Shown here in pieces: positions 25,135-34,333 of a stretch of DNA of 64,000 nucleotides. The notes under the pieces are model-generated. The model saw nothing but the letters and a program-made list of their open reading frames with translations, ran no database searches and was not told where the DNA came from. Source of the DNA: Lachnospiraceae bacterium (GTDB lineage Bacteria; Bacillota; Clostridia; Lachnospirales; Lachnospiraceae). Within the stretch, counting starts at the first letter, position 1. Every line of letters begins with the position of its first letter. The DNA lies in assembly GCA_017470935.1 (NCBI GenBank), contig JAFUXG010000046.1, positions 112,297 to 176,296 of the forward strand, in the 5' to 3' direction. The position numbers were made by a program, and so were the translations under genes.

Positions 25135-25239
25135 ATTCGATTCCTCTCTTTTACATTCCTATTTTTTAATAAAGTACAGTTCCCCGCAGTAAGCTATGGG
25201 GAATCTATACCTCCGCGATTATCCGTAACCTGTAAACAT

Positions 25240-26835
25240 TTATACGCAAGCCTCAACCAGCACCTTATCTCCAACCGCAATCGTCTTAACCCCAACCTCT
25301 TTGCTCTGATTGAAGTTATAGCTTAGCATATACCCCTTCTGTAAATGAAAATAATCAAGATAATCTGACAGCTGTTCCTCGCCACGCTCATTATATGCAT
25401 TTCCACGCCATATCTTTAATTCCACAACAAAGCGTTCACCGAGATAATCGATCACCACATCCATACGCTTATTGTTTCTGGTGCGTGCTTCAACATAGTA
25501 ATTGCCTGTACCATTGATGATCGGTCTGATATAGAGCAGGAATCTTCTTCTGCCTTCCTCTTCGTTAAATGATTCATCCACATCACCATACAGGTCATCA
25601 AAGCTTACCACAAACCGTTCAAGAACCTTGTCCATGTCTAAATGACCGTTCCGAATGAATAACTCTCTGTCATTCGAGCCGGCACGATAGATGGAAGAAT
25701 TTTTCATTTCACTCTCTGAAAGATAATAGTTATATAATAACATTTCAAATATTCTGTTTGCGACCTTAATCATATTGCCATCAACACGGATAAATCCGTA
25801 TAAAATCGCATCGCCTATCGCAAGATTATATCGGTTATAGGCAATATTTTCACCGGAAAATAATAAATTCTCAAGAGCATCACTCATCTCAGCATTATTA
25901 ATCACTTTTCCCATCAACGAATCGAATAAGGTATTACCTTCTGATACGAGAATCCTTACCGCCTCATTGATCCCCTCCGATGTCCATGTATCAGCCACAT
26001 CAGTAAACCTCTCTGTGCCTGCTAATTCGCTGTCAAGAATCTGACAGATCCGGCACACAAGGAACGGATACCCTCCGGTATAATCACGAATCTCCTGTGC
26101 AACATTATTTACATCCATCCCTGTGTGATGGTCTTCCTCATAGTCAGAGAGCATCCCTGCTATTCCATCAGCAGACAGGCTCATATCAAGTGTAAAATCT
26201 ACTGCGATGTTCCACGGACTATTCACCTTTGCCGCCTCATCCGGACGCAGCTTACGTTTCAAGTTTTTAACATCAGTAACCCCGGCAAGAATAACAGACT
26301 GAAATGTTTTGTAGTTTTTATTCCTCTTGCGTTCAAGATACTGGAGTCTAAGCTGAGCAAGAAAATCAAGAAATACCTGATTATTCGTTGCACTATCCAC
26401 CTCATCAATGAACATAACAATCGGTTTATCCGAATCCATACACCAATCGGATAATGCAAACATCAATTCATCTAATACAGCCTTATTCTCCTTGCGGTCT
26501 ACAAAATCCCTTAATTGCTCAATAATATTTTCAGGAAAGCTTATCTCGCCACGCTTGCGGAGTAGAATTCTGGAGAATGCCTGAACATAACTTTCCTCTG
26601 ATTGAAAGCTTGCGTTACTTATAGCCTGAAAGTCCAGACTCAATACGCAATATTCATCCTGTAAATATTTCTGAAACATATAAAGGGTTGTTGTCTTGCC
26701 ATACTGCCTGCCTCGATTGATGGTAAAATACTGTCCTTCATCCACCATTTTTTTCATGGTGTCGAGACGTTCAGTAATATCAACCATGTAATCATCCTCA
26801 GGCACACAAAGACCTGTAGTGTTGAATTTCCTCAT
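25240..26835 (-). CDS. AAA-ATPase-like protein with C-terminal PD-(D/E)XK nuclease domain
   Basis: 531 residues. Walker A FTINRGRQYGKTTTLYMF near residues 37-54, Walker B IVMFIDEVDSATN, a winged-helix-like middle, and a C-terminal domain with NKRMDVVIDYLGERFVVELKIWRG, the D...ExK core of PDDEXK_9. Family length is typical. These proteins occur in many paralogues in gut anaerobes, with unknown function. It is the third P-loop plus PD-(D/E)XK protein in 13 kb (with 13368 and 22375). Confidence 0.88.
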   Translation of the reverse strand: MRKFNTTGLCVPEDDYMVDITERLDTMKKMVDEGQYFTINRGRQYGKTTTLYMFQKYLQDEYCVLSLDFQAISNASFQSEESYVQAFSRILLRKRGEISFPENIIEQLRDFVDRKENKAVLDELMFALSDWCMDSDKPIVMFIDEVDSATNNQVFLDFLAQLRLQYLERKRNKNYKTFQSVILAGVTDVKNLKRKLRPDEAAKVNSPWNIAVDFTLDMSLSADGIAGMLSDYEEDHHTGMDVNNVAQEIRDYTGGYPFLVCRICQILDSELAGTERFTDVADTWTSEGINEAVRILVSEGNTLFDSLMGKVINNAEMSDALENLLFSGENIAYNRYNLAIGDAILYGFIRVDGNMIKVANRIFEMLLYNYYLSESEMKNSSIYRAGSNDRELFIRNGHLDMDKVLERFVVSFDDLYGDVDESFNEEEGRRRFLLYIRPIINGTGNYYVEARTRNNKRMDVVIDYLGERFVVELKIWRGNAYNERGEEQLSDYLDYFHLQKGYMLSYNFNQSKEVGVKTIAVGDKVLVEACV

Positions 26836-27071
26836 AAATACTGTACCTGCTTTCTGATTTAACTACATTTATTCTGTCAAACGACATCTTCATGCCTTAT
26901 TCAAAAATAGCCACTATTCATTTTGAAATATCTTTTTTCAGCAGTTTTAAAATAATAACATTCTCTTGAATGACATTATCAAGACTGTCAAATTGAATCC
27001 AATTTTTCATCTAATCTCATGAATACTCTGTCGCCTTGTAATTTGAAGCTTCCCAATATATATCCTCTGTA

Positions 27072-28319
27072 TTACGGTCTTACCTGTCCGTTACCATATA
27101 TAATATACTTCGTAGTCGTCAAAGCTTCTAACCCCATAGGTCCCCTTGCGTGCAGCTTCTGGGTACTGATTCCGATCTCTGCTCCGAATCCGAACTCAAA
27201 ACCGTCCGTAAATCTTGTGGACGCATTGACATACACTGCTGCGGAATCAATTTCATTTAGAAACTTCTGCGCATTGTCGTAGTCCTTAGTGATGATCGAC
27301 TCGGAATGTCCTGTTGAATTACGGTTTATATGCTCTATTGCTTCATCAATATTGTCAACCACCTTGGCTGAAATGATCTTTGCAAGATATTCTGTACTGT
27401 AATCCTCATCAGTGGCGGCAACGACAGAAGAATCAAAGCTCTGTATTGTGATGTCACCACGGATTTCACAATCATTTTCCTTAAGCATTGCAATAATCTT
27501 TGGTGCTGCCTCCCCTACAATATCCTTATGTATTACAAGGGATTCGCAGGCATTACATACACCAAGACGCTGAAGCTTTGCATTTCTGATAATATCTACC
27601 GCCATATCCACATCTGCCGTTGCATCCACATATACATGGCAGTTGCCCGTTCCGGTCTCTATTACAGGAACTGTCGCATTCTCCACAACAGAACGGATAA
27701 GTCCTGCTCCTCCTCTTGGAATCAGCACATCAATATATTTGTTAAGCTTCATAAGCTTTGTTGCGGTATCTCTTCTCGTATCCTCTAACAAAAATATAGC
27801 GTCAGATGTAACACTGTTTTCCTCTAATGAATCCTTGATAATCTTAACAAATGCTATATTGGAATTGATTGCATCAGAGCCGCCTCGAAGAATGCATGCA
27901 TTACCTGACTTAAAACAAAGAGAAAATGCATCCACTGTCACATTAGGTCTTGATTCATATATAATTCCAATAACACCAAGAGGAACACGCTTACGTCCGA
28001 TCATAAGACCATTAGGGCGTTCCTTCATTGAAAGCACCTCTCCAATAGGATCATCAAGGGCTGCCACCTGACGAACTCCCTCGGCAATTCCATCAATTCT
28101 ATCTGCAGTTAATTTTAACCGATCGAGAAGTGATTCCGGCATGTTGTTTGCCTTACCGTTTTCAATATCCTTGTCATTTGCTTCTAATATCTCATCTGTA
28201 TGCTCTACAAGATTTCTTGCGATAGTTACAAGACATGCATTTTTAACAGGCTGAGTAAGCTTTATCAATTCCCTTGACGCGTTCTTTGCAAGGCGTCCCA
28301 TTTCTTCCAATTCCATCAT
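27072..28319 (-). CDS. proA: Gamma-glutamyl phosphate reductase
   Basis: 415 residues, full length. The aldehyde dehydrogenase fold has [47 protein letters not shown], the catalytic Cys in [16 protein letters not shown], and the C-terminal [36 protein letters not shown]. It reduces gamma-glutamyl phosphate to the semialdehyde in proline synthesis with NADPH. proB is not in the window. AAAGGAAAT precedes the start. Confidence 0.97.
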   Translation of the reverse strand: MMELEEMGRLAKNASRELIKLTQPVKNACLVTIARNLVEHTDEILEANDKDIENGKANNMPESLLDRLKLTADRIDGIAEGVRQVAALDDPIGEVLSMKERPNGLMIGRKRVPLGVIGIIYESRPNVTVDAFSLCFKSGNACILRGGSDAINSNIAFVKIIKDSLEENSVTSDAIFLLEDTRRDTATKLMKLNKYIDVLIPRGGAGLIRSVVENATVPVIETGTGNCHVYVDATADVDMAVDIIRNAKLQRLGVCNACESLVIHKDIVGEAAPKIIAMLKENDCEIRGDITIQSFDSSVVAATDEDYSTEYLAKIISAKVVDNIDEAIEHINRNSTGHSESIITKDYDNAQKFLNEIDSAAVYVNASTRFTDGFEFGFGAEIGISTQKLHARGPMGLEALTTTKYIIYGNGQVRP

Positions 28320-28648
28320 GGTTTTATTTCCTTTCTTTTATATGAATATGAAAACACGATTTTTTCTAAGTTGAACAATTATTAGTATATCTTAATTATT
28401 CTTTATTTACAAGAAATAAAGAAAGCTATACATTAAAAATATATAAATAATATAATTTTTTTCATAAAGTTATGATTTTTTTTCATAAAATAGAGCTAAA
28501 TATGTAAAATCATATTTTATTATGAAACTTTATACATAATCGTAGACATATAATCTTGGCTGTGATACTATCTCATTCACAAATAAATGAGCTCATTTAC
28601 AACAAAGGAGATGATCTAAAATTATAGTTTTATAAAATATTTTATCAC
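28320..28648. other. AT-rich intergenic region between divergent genes
   Basis: Gap between proA (minus) and the small plus-strand gene. It contains long A/T runs and a near-repeat (TTTTTTTCATAAA twice at about 28456-28488) but no ORF with a ribosome site. It must hold the proA promoter. I see no riboswitch. Confidence 0.5.
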
Positions 28649-28678
28649 TTGATTAACACTAATATATAATGCTATAAT
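28649..28678 (+). promoter_or_regulatory. Promoter of the small plus-strand gene
   Basis: TTGATT, 18-nt spacer, TATAAT. The predicted start is near 28685, giving a leader of about 95 nt. Confidence 0.7.
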
Positions 28679-28690
28679 GTCCATATCAAT

Positions 28691-28779
28691 GGACTTCCAA
28701 TAAGCATCCGGGGAAGTTCTAACGGACTTTCTCAATAATTCAGGGAAAGGACGACAACACAACTGAAAGGGGTGTGTCG
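28691..28779 (+). promoter_or_regulatory. Structured leader with ribosome-site hairpin
   Basis: Two hairpins are visible: GGACTTCC (28691-28698) with GGAAGTTC (28712-28719), and CGACAACAC (28752-28760) with GTGTGTCG (28772-28779). The second abuts the ATG and holds the ribosome site GAAAGGGG in its loop or 3' arm. This could tune translation. Confidence 0.5.
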
Positions 28780-28956
28780 ATGGTGGAGGAAGTGACTAAT
28801 AAACAATTACAATTCATTACTTGGCTGATAACTACTGCAACAGATAAATGTCAGACTATCGAAGAAGTAAGAGAATTAAACAAAGATATTCGCCTTCATT
28901 CAGATGGATTAATCGACGAAGATATTACAGATTTATCTGACAGCAATAATAACTGA
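28780..28956 (+). CDS. Small acidic protein, own transcription unit
   Basis: 58 residues from the ATG at 28780 (AAAGGGG 7 nt upstream). It reads TNKQLQFITWLITTATDKCQ, then TIEEVRELNKDIRLHSDGL and an Asp/Ser/Asn tail: two helices and a disordered end. It is the only convincing plus-strand gene, with a promoter at 28649-28678, structured leader and terminator at 28985-29017. No function is known; similar small 'TNKQL' proteins occur in Lachnospiraceae. Confidence 0.75.
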   Translation: MVEEVTNKQLQFITWLITTATDKCQTIEEVRELNKDIRLHSDGLIDEDITDLSDSNNN

Positions 28957-28984
28957 ATATATGGTTTGAATAATAACTATTATT

Positions 28985-29017
28985 AACGGGGAATCATTTT
29001 AGACTCCCCGTTTTTAT
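28985..29017 (+). terminator. Rho-independent terminator
   Basis: Stem AACGGGGA / TCCCCGTT, 12-nt loop, then TTTTT. It lies 28 nt after the small plus-strand gene. Confidence 0.92.
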
Positions 29018-29051
29018 AATATTATCTCACAGGCTACATATAGAATTTTAA

Positions 29052-29921
29052 TTATATAACCCCATCCTCTGTCACAATATGATCAGGCAAAACATCCTGC
29101 TCATCATAAGGCAGTTCATAATCCACAATTTGAAATGAATAACACAGAGCCATCTTGGTATAATTCATATGTTCATTGAGAAATTTGTCATAATAGCCGC
29201 CGCCATACCCGATACGGTGTTTATTCTTATCAAAGACAAGCCCGGGCATAATAACAAGGACATTATCTGCTTCAGTAAGCTTCCTCATTTCATTTGTTAT
29301 AACCGGCTCTTTAATACCGTATGATCCCTCCGTCCATTCAGTATCCGTTGTGATCTCATAAAAATCCATAGTCTTTTTATCATCATCAACCACAGGTACA
29401 AAGACCTGTTTTCCATCCTCATAGGCCTTATCTATAATATCATCACAGCTTACTTCATTACGAAATGCCTGATATACACAAACTGACGAAGCATTTTTAT
29501 ATTCTTCACTCTGCAATACATGATAACAGATAATTCCTGAACGCTGCTTTACCTCTCTTTCTGATAATGCATTGCGCTTTTCCGTCAGCTCTTTTCTTAT
29601 ACGCTTTTTATGTTCAGTGATCTTCTTCTGCCTTATTTCTTCAATGCTCTCAACATTATAATTATTTGATTTAATAAAATCAGAATCCGTATCCACATTC
29701 TTCTTCGCCAGATTATTCTGTCTCACAATCCTAAGGGGGGTAAGTGTCCCATCTTCATTCTGAATACTTGTATGATCCAAGGTAGCTCTCATATTACCAC
29801 GTATTGCTTCAATATATTCCTTCCTCAACTTTTTCTGCTCTTCTTTTTCTTTCGGCGTCAATCCTTCTGCTTTTGATTTGTGATATAATTCGTTGATTCT
29901 TGCTATTTTTCCCTCATTCAT
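29052..29921 (-). CDS. DUF896 (YnzC-like) fused to 5-formyl-THF cyclo-ligase
   Basis: 289 residues. Residues 1-69 match DUF896/YnzC: KIARINELYHKSKAEGLTPK, then KLRKEYIEAIRGNMRATLD and a TPLRIVRQ tail. After a polar Asn/Asp linker, residues about 105-289 are 5-formyltetrahydrofolate cyclo-ligase, with KKRIRKELTEKRNAL, YGIKEP and GYGGGYYDKFL. The enzyme makes 5,10-methenyl-THF from 5-formyl-THF with ATP. DUF896 is normally a separate protein of about 77 residues linked to the SOS region in Bacillus. GAAGGA precedes the start. Confidence 0.93.
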   Translation of the reverse strand: MNEGKIARINELYHKSKAEGLTPKEKEEQKKLRKEYIEAIRGNMRATLDHTSIQNEDGTLTPLRIVRQNNLAKKNVDTDSDFIKSNNYNVESIEEIRQKKITEHKKRIRKELTEKRNALSEREVKQRSGIICYHVLQSEEYKNASSVCVYQAFRNEVSCDDIIDKAYEDGKQVFVPVVDDDKKTMDFYEITTDTEWTEGSYGIKEPVITNEMRKLTEADNVLVIMPGLVFDKNKHRIGYGGGYYDKFLNEHMNYTKMALCYSFQIVDYELPYDEQDVLPDHIVTEDGVI

Positions 29922-29948
29922 ATTTTTTCCTTCTTTAATTGATACATA

Positions 29949-31724
29949 TTACTGTTTGGGCATATACCCCTTTACGATTGCCTCAGCCACCTTCATTCCA
30001 TCCATGGCTGCAGACATTATTCCTCCCGCATACCCGGCTCCTTCGCCACAAGGGTATAATCCCATTATATTCTCTGATTGATAATCCTTACCACGAAGAA
30101 TTCTTACAGGTGATGAGGTACGGCTTTCAACACCAGACATTATCACATCATAACCAGCAAAGCCTTCTATATCCTTGTCAAATGAGGGCATCGCCTCAAC
30201 AATGGAATCTCTTATATAATCCGGAAGACATGCCGCTACATTACCACATATATACTCTCCCTTTGTTTGAGGCATTATACTTCCAATTGCCTCTGTGGGC
30301 CTTCCCTCTTTAAAATCCTCATATCTTTGAACAACAACCTTTCCATTTCCCTGTTCATAAACCGCTCTCTCAAGCTTTCTTTGAAGCTCTATTCCCGCTA
30401 AGGGCAATTCAGAACCATAATCCTCGCGACGAACCGTTACTATCAGTGCAGAATTTGAATTCTCACCATTCCGGCCACTATAGCTCATGCCGTTAACTGC
30501 AGTACATCCTTCCTCTGAAGATGCGTTAACAACATAACCACCGGGACACATACAGAAGGAATATACGCCCCTTCCAGCCTTAGTCTGATATGTAAGCTTA
30601 TAAGGGGGTGTAGGCAATTTCTTTGCACCAGGTCCATCACCATACATAGCTTTACGAATTAAACTCTCAGGATGTTCAATTCTGACACCCATGGCAAAAT
30701 CCTTGGAAACCATAGATACATCTTTATCATATAATTTCGCAAATGTATCCCTTGCGCTATGTCCAATTGCCAAAACAACATGATTAGTTTCAACCCATGT
30801 ATCTTCACCACCCCTGGTGAGACATATTCGTGTAATCTTTTTATATCTATTGCTTATTAGATTACCTGTCAGACATTCATCATCATTGGCTCTATTAGAT
30901 AAATAGGAATTGTCTGAATCCATTGAATTACCAGGCTTTATATTCTCAAACTCAAAATCCGTAACCCTTGTATCAAATAAAAAGGTACCGCCAAGCTCCT
31001 CAATCTCTTTTCGCATTCCTGAAACTACATTGATTAATACATCACTTCCAATATGGGGCTTATTATCATAGAGAATCTCCCGATCGGCACCATGCTTTAC
31101 AAATTCCTCCAATACAAATCTGATTCTCCCAAGCTTATCCTTAACCTGAGTATTGAGCTTTCCATCGGAAAATGTTCCTGCGCCGCCCTCACCAAACTGA
31201 ACATTGCATTCTGTATCAAGCTTTCCACCCTTCCAGAAATCATCAACCTTCTTAACCCGTTCTTCAACCCTTGAGCCACGTTCAACGATTATAGGGGCAT
31301 AACCACATTTAGCAAGAATAAATGCACAAAATAGTCCGGCAGGACCGGCACCAACAACAACCGGATGATGAAGCATTGAATTATTATGATGGTCATCCGG
31401 GTATGATTCAGATTCCTTGCCATAATTATTATGGTCAACATTTATGACATTTGAAAAGCATGGAAGTTCATAAGCAGCCCTGTCTGTTAACATAATATCA
31501 TTATTTTTAATCTTCTTGACAATTCTTGATTCCAATGTATCATTATCCAGATAGACACCCACCTGAAATATGTAAAAAATGTCAGGCTTTTTCCTGGCAT
31601 CAATGGATCTTTTCAGTATTTCATATCTTGGCACAGCTTTAAGCCTAAGCCTTTTGGTTATTTGTTTTTCAAGCTCATTAATACCTGCCTCAACAGGAAG
31701 CTTAATGTTTCTAATTTCAATCAT
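29949..31724 (-). CDS. FAD-dependent oxidoreductase (COG2509 type)
   Basis: 591 residues from the ATG at 31724 (AAGGATT upstream); the longer frame to 31835 overlaps the neighbour and is unlikely. A ferredoxin-like N-terminal domain is followed by HPVVVGAGPAGLFCAFILAKCGY (FAD site, about 120-142). Next come FGEGGAGTFSDGKLNT, FCMCPGGYVVNAS, and the C-terminal GLYPCGEGAGYAGGIMSAAMDG. Substrate unknown. Asn/Asp/His-rich inserts lie at about 91-120 and 262-297. It is followed by the folate ligase fusion 27 nt on. Confidence 0.92.
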   Translation of the reverse strand: MIEIRNIKLPVEAGINELEKQITKRLRLKAVPRYEILKRSIDARKKPDIFYIFQVGVYLDNDTLESRIVKKIKNNDIMLTDRAAYELPCFSNVINVDHNNYGKESESYPDDHHNNSMLHHPVVVGAGPAGLFCAFILAKCGYAPIIVERGSRVEERVKKVDDFWKGGKLDTECNVQFGEGGAGTFSDGKLNTQVKDKLGRIRFVLEEFVKHGADREILYDNKPHIGSDVLINVVSGMRKEIEELGGTFLFDTRVTDFEFENIKPGNSMDSDNSYLSNRANDDECLTGNLISNRYKKITRICLTRGGEDTWVETNHVVLAIGHSARDTFAKLYDKDVSMVSKDFAMGVRIEHPESLIRKAMYGDGPGAKKLPTPPYKLTYQTKAGRGVYSFCMCPGGYVVNASSEEGCTAVNGMSYSGRNGENSNSALIVTVRREDYGSELPLAGIELQRKLERAVYEQGNGKVVVQRYEDFKEGRPTEAIGSIMPQTKGEYICGNVAACLPDYIRDSIVEAMPSFDKDIEGFAGYDVIMSGVESRTSSPVRILRGKDYQSENIMGLYPCGEGAGYAGGIMSAAMDGMKVAEAIVKGYMPKQ

Positions 31725-31785
31725 AATATAATCCTTATAAAAATGCTTTAATACAATAGCTAATCTATTAAAAAATACGGAGTTA

Positions 31786-32997
31786 TCATTTAAATGCAAT
31801 ATCCTTAGCTGCAGCCATCCCTGACAGCACAGCAAAGCTTATATTATATCCTCCACATTTACCGGTCATATCAAGCAGCTCTCCCACCACATATAAGCCT
31901 GGATGTTTTATACATTCAAAGGTTTTTGTATTGATCTCACTGACAGCAACACCACCAAGCGAAACCTGGGCCCGGCTATAATCAGATTGCAATACGGGAG
32001 TAAATGTCAGCTTTTTGATATTGGATGTTATTTTGTTGAGCTGCTTCTCACTAAGCTTTTCAAGCAGAATATCTCCGTTAATAGAGATTCTTGAGAGCAG
32101 ATAATCCACAAATGCTGACGGCAGAAAGCCTTCTAACATTGTTCTGACCTTTTCGTTATTATTGTTAGTAATCTCCTTAGTGATATACTCCTTTAATTCA
32201 TCCCATGTAAATGCAGGCATAACATCCAGCCACAAAGAAGACTCTAATGACTCCTTATCATACCCCGCAATATAGCATGACAGATTAATCATTGCAATTC
32301 CTGAAAGGTTATCCTCATTGATCTGTATCTGCCCGCTTTCTCTGATGACCGAATCATTAATATGTAATGTGGCAGTCCCATTAATACGGACGCCTTTAGC
32401 ATGTTTGAGCTTATCATCCGTAACGTATATAGGCGTAAGTCCGGGGGCAATATTAGTCATGGAAATCCCAAGCTTATTAATAAGGTCATAACCGCTGCTG
32501 CTTCCGCCAAGCTTATCCCATGCATTACTTCCACAGGCAATTATTACATTCCTCGACATGTATTCGCGGTCCTTGGTGACCACAGTTTTATCCTTTATCC
32601 CTGTAACCTCGTTGTCAGTTATTATCTCAACACCAAGGCGGCTGCACAGATCCAAAAGCTTATATGTCACCTGCTTCGCCTGATTAGATATGGGATAATA
32701 ATATCCCTTGTCATCATATAAGGGAATACCACATTTATTGAAGAAATCAATAACCTCTGAATTAGAATGCTCCTTCACAAAGTCAGCAATAAATCCTTTA
32801 GCTGAGGAATGGTAACAGTCTTCATCAAACACTTCGTTAGTTACATTACATTTGCCGTTACCTGAGGCAGAAAGCTTGCGGCCGCATTTACTCTGCTTTT
32901 CAAGAATAAGTATATTAAGTTGTGGATTCTCCCATTTTGCGCTTATGGCTGCAGCAAGACCTGATACGCCCGCGCCTATTATTACCAGATCATACAT
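31786..32997 (-). CDS. HI0933/BaiN-family flavoprotein
   Basis: 403 residues. DLVIIGAGVSGLAAAISAK is the FAD-binding start, KCGRKLSASGNGKCNVTN the family signature, then NVIIACGSNAWDKLGGSSSGYD, and the C-terminal GLYVVGELLDMTGKCGGYNISFAVLSGMAAA. The family is broadly conserved; some members act as reductases of unsaturated ring compounds, but the role here is unknown. It lies 61 nt upstream of the other flavoprotein in the same direction. Confidence 0.94.
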   Translation of the reverse strand: MYDLVIIGAGVSGLAAAISAKWENPQLNILILEKQSKCGRKLSASGNGKCNVTNEVFDEDCYHSSAKGFIADFVKEHSNSEVIDFFNKCGIPLYDDKGYYYPISNQAKQVTYKLLDLCSRLGVEIITDNEVTGIKDKTVVTKDREYMSRNVIIACGSNAWDKLGGSSSGYDLINKLGISMTNIAPGLTPIYVTDDKLKHAKGVRINGTATLHINDSVIRESGQIQINEDNLSGIAMINLSCYIAGYDKESLESSLWLDVMPAFTWDELKEYITKEITNNNNEKVRTMLEGFLPSAFVDYLLSRISINGDILLEKLSEKQLNKITSNIKKLTFTPVLQSDYSRAQVSLGGVAVSEINTKTFECIKHPGLYVVGELLDMTGKCGGYNISFAVLSGMAAAKDIAFK

Positions 32998-33051
32998 TAT
33001 AATCTCTCGCTTATTTTTATATTTATTACATATTATATCATCTACGATTAA

Positions 33052-33648
33052 TCAGCTTGTAAAATTTTCAAGAAAGCTGTAAAGCTCCTCTTCTGTTTCA
33101 ATATAATATCCCTTGAGGATATCCTCCCGCATATCCTCAGGCAGTGACGCAAGGGATATCTGGGTATATTCATATACGGTCTTGCCGTCACCATTTAATA
33201 TAACAATAAGACCGTTGAATGACTTTGCATAATAGCCCTCAGTCTTAGGGGTTCTAAAGGTCTTTCTAAGTGTGATCTCATTATCCTTGTAGGCTATCAA
33301 TTCGTAGGATACAAGGCCGGCCTCCTGCTCTTTCTTGCTTAGATTATCCATGTAATCTGCAAGGTATTTCTCAACACCTGCCTTATCACAGCCAAGGAGT
33401 GCCGGAATGTAATTGAGCTGTTCCTTTAGACTGCGGTCCTCCTCAGGATAATAATATTCCACATTGAAAACAGTTGATTTATTAACAGGAAATGTTGACT
33501 TCTGTTCGGACACAGTTATATTCACATATTCCCCTGTTGAATCCTTTGCATAATTCTTAGGATAGAAGTATTTGTTAAAGTAAACCCCGCAAAGGGATAA
33601 CGCACCGGTCATTACAGCAAATAATGCAAACAATATATTTCTTTTCAT
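33052..33648 (-). CDS. Secreted or anchored protein of unknown function
   Basis: 198 residues from the ATG at 33648 (GGAGG 6 nt upstream). It has an N-terminal hydrophobic segment (ILFALFAVMTGALSLCGVYF). The Cys at its end does not fit a good lipobox, so it is probably an anchor. The rest is mixed alpha/beta with a YEYTQISLASLPEDMREDILKGYYIETEEELYSFLENF end. No family was recognised. Confidence 0.7.
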   Translation of the reverse strand: MKRNILFALFAVMTGALSLCGVYFNKYFYPKNYAKDSTGEYVNITVSEQKSTFPVNKSTVFNVEYYYPEEDRSLKEQLNYIPALLGCDKAGVEKYLADYMDNLSKKEQEAGLVSYELIAYKDNEITLRKTFRTPKTEGYYAKSFNGLIVILNGDGKTVYEYTQISLASLPEDMREDILKGYYIETEEELYSFLENFTS

Positions 33649-33793
33649 AGACACCTCCAAATATAAGGATTTCTATGAAAAGTATGACCTGAATAAATAA
33701 TATTTATTCTGATTTATAAGATTTTGTAACTATTCATAGCCGACCTGGAAAACATAGCCAGACTGAAAAATTCTTTGCAATCCATCTGAACAG

Positions 33794-34174
33794 TTATAGA
33801 TTAAAGCCATGGGGAAGAAGCTCACTGACCCTGTAATCCACAAGCTTTCCATTCTCCTCTAATATCACTGTGCCATCAGCCATGAATTCATTCATTACCT
33901 GCAGACATATACCACAGGGATAGGCACAGGTTCCGTCATAAGCTGCTACAGCGATCCTGTTAAAATGTGCATGTCCCTCAGATACAGCCTTGAACATTGC
34001 TGTCCTTTCTGCACAATTGGTGGCCCCATAGGAAGCATTTTCAATATTGCAGCCTGTATATACACTTCCATCATCAGTTATCAATGCGGCCCCTACATAA
34101 AAATGTGAATAGGGCGCATATGCCTTATCACACATAGACATTGCAATGTCAAACAATTCTCTGTCTGTCATCAT
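33794..34174 (-). CDS. cdd: Cytidine deaminase
   Basis: 126 residues, the size of the tetrameric form. Zinc ligands are in NCAERTAMF (the Cys-Ala-Glu variant) and PCGICLQVMNEF. The substrate loop is VYTGCNIENASYGATN. It deaminates cytidine and deoxycytidine for salvage. The usual PCGxCRQ has Leu in place of Arg. It sits near ybeY and phoH, as in many Firmicutes, but with a DUF3048 gene in between. Confidence 0.96.
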   Translation of the reverse strand: MMTDRELFDIAMSMCDKAYAPYSHFYVGAALITDDGSVYTGCNIENASYGATNCAERTAMFKAVSEGHAHFNRIAVAAYDGTCAYPCGICLQVMNEFMADGTVILEENGKLVDYRVSELLPHGFNL

Positions 34175-34266
34175 TATCCTCCGTTAATATATTAATTTAT
34201 CAGCTATTAACCCAGATGCGGCGAAAATAATTCAATATATGTTAAAATAGTATATATTATATAAAT

Positions 34267-34299
34267 TATAAGAGGACTACAGCACATAGCCCTCTTATA
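34267..34299 (-). terminator. Possible terminator hairpin
   Basis: 9-bp arms TATAAGAGG / CCTCTTATA, 15-nt loop. It lies after the DUF3048 gene. The better T-run is on the plus strand (ATTTTTAAA), so direction is uncertain. Confidence 0.45.
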
Positions 34300-34333
34300 T
34301 TTTTAAAAATATATATTATTTAATTCATCTTTA

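Noticed and set aside
17000-27000. Prophage or integrative element
   Set aside because: The region is accessory in content, but there is no integrase, structural phage gene, relaxase or tRNA-end boundary in the window.
31725-31835. N-terminal extension of the COG2509 flavoprotein
   Set aside because: The extra 37 codons overlap the neighbouring flavoprotein gene, have no ribosome site, and homologues begin at the MIEIRNIKLP-type strand with AAGGATT upstream.
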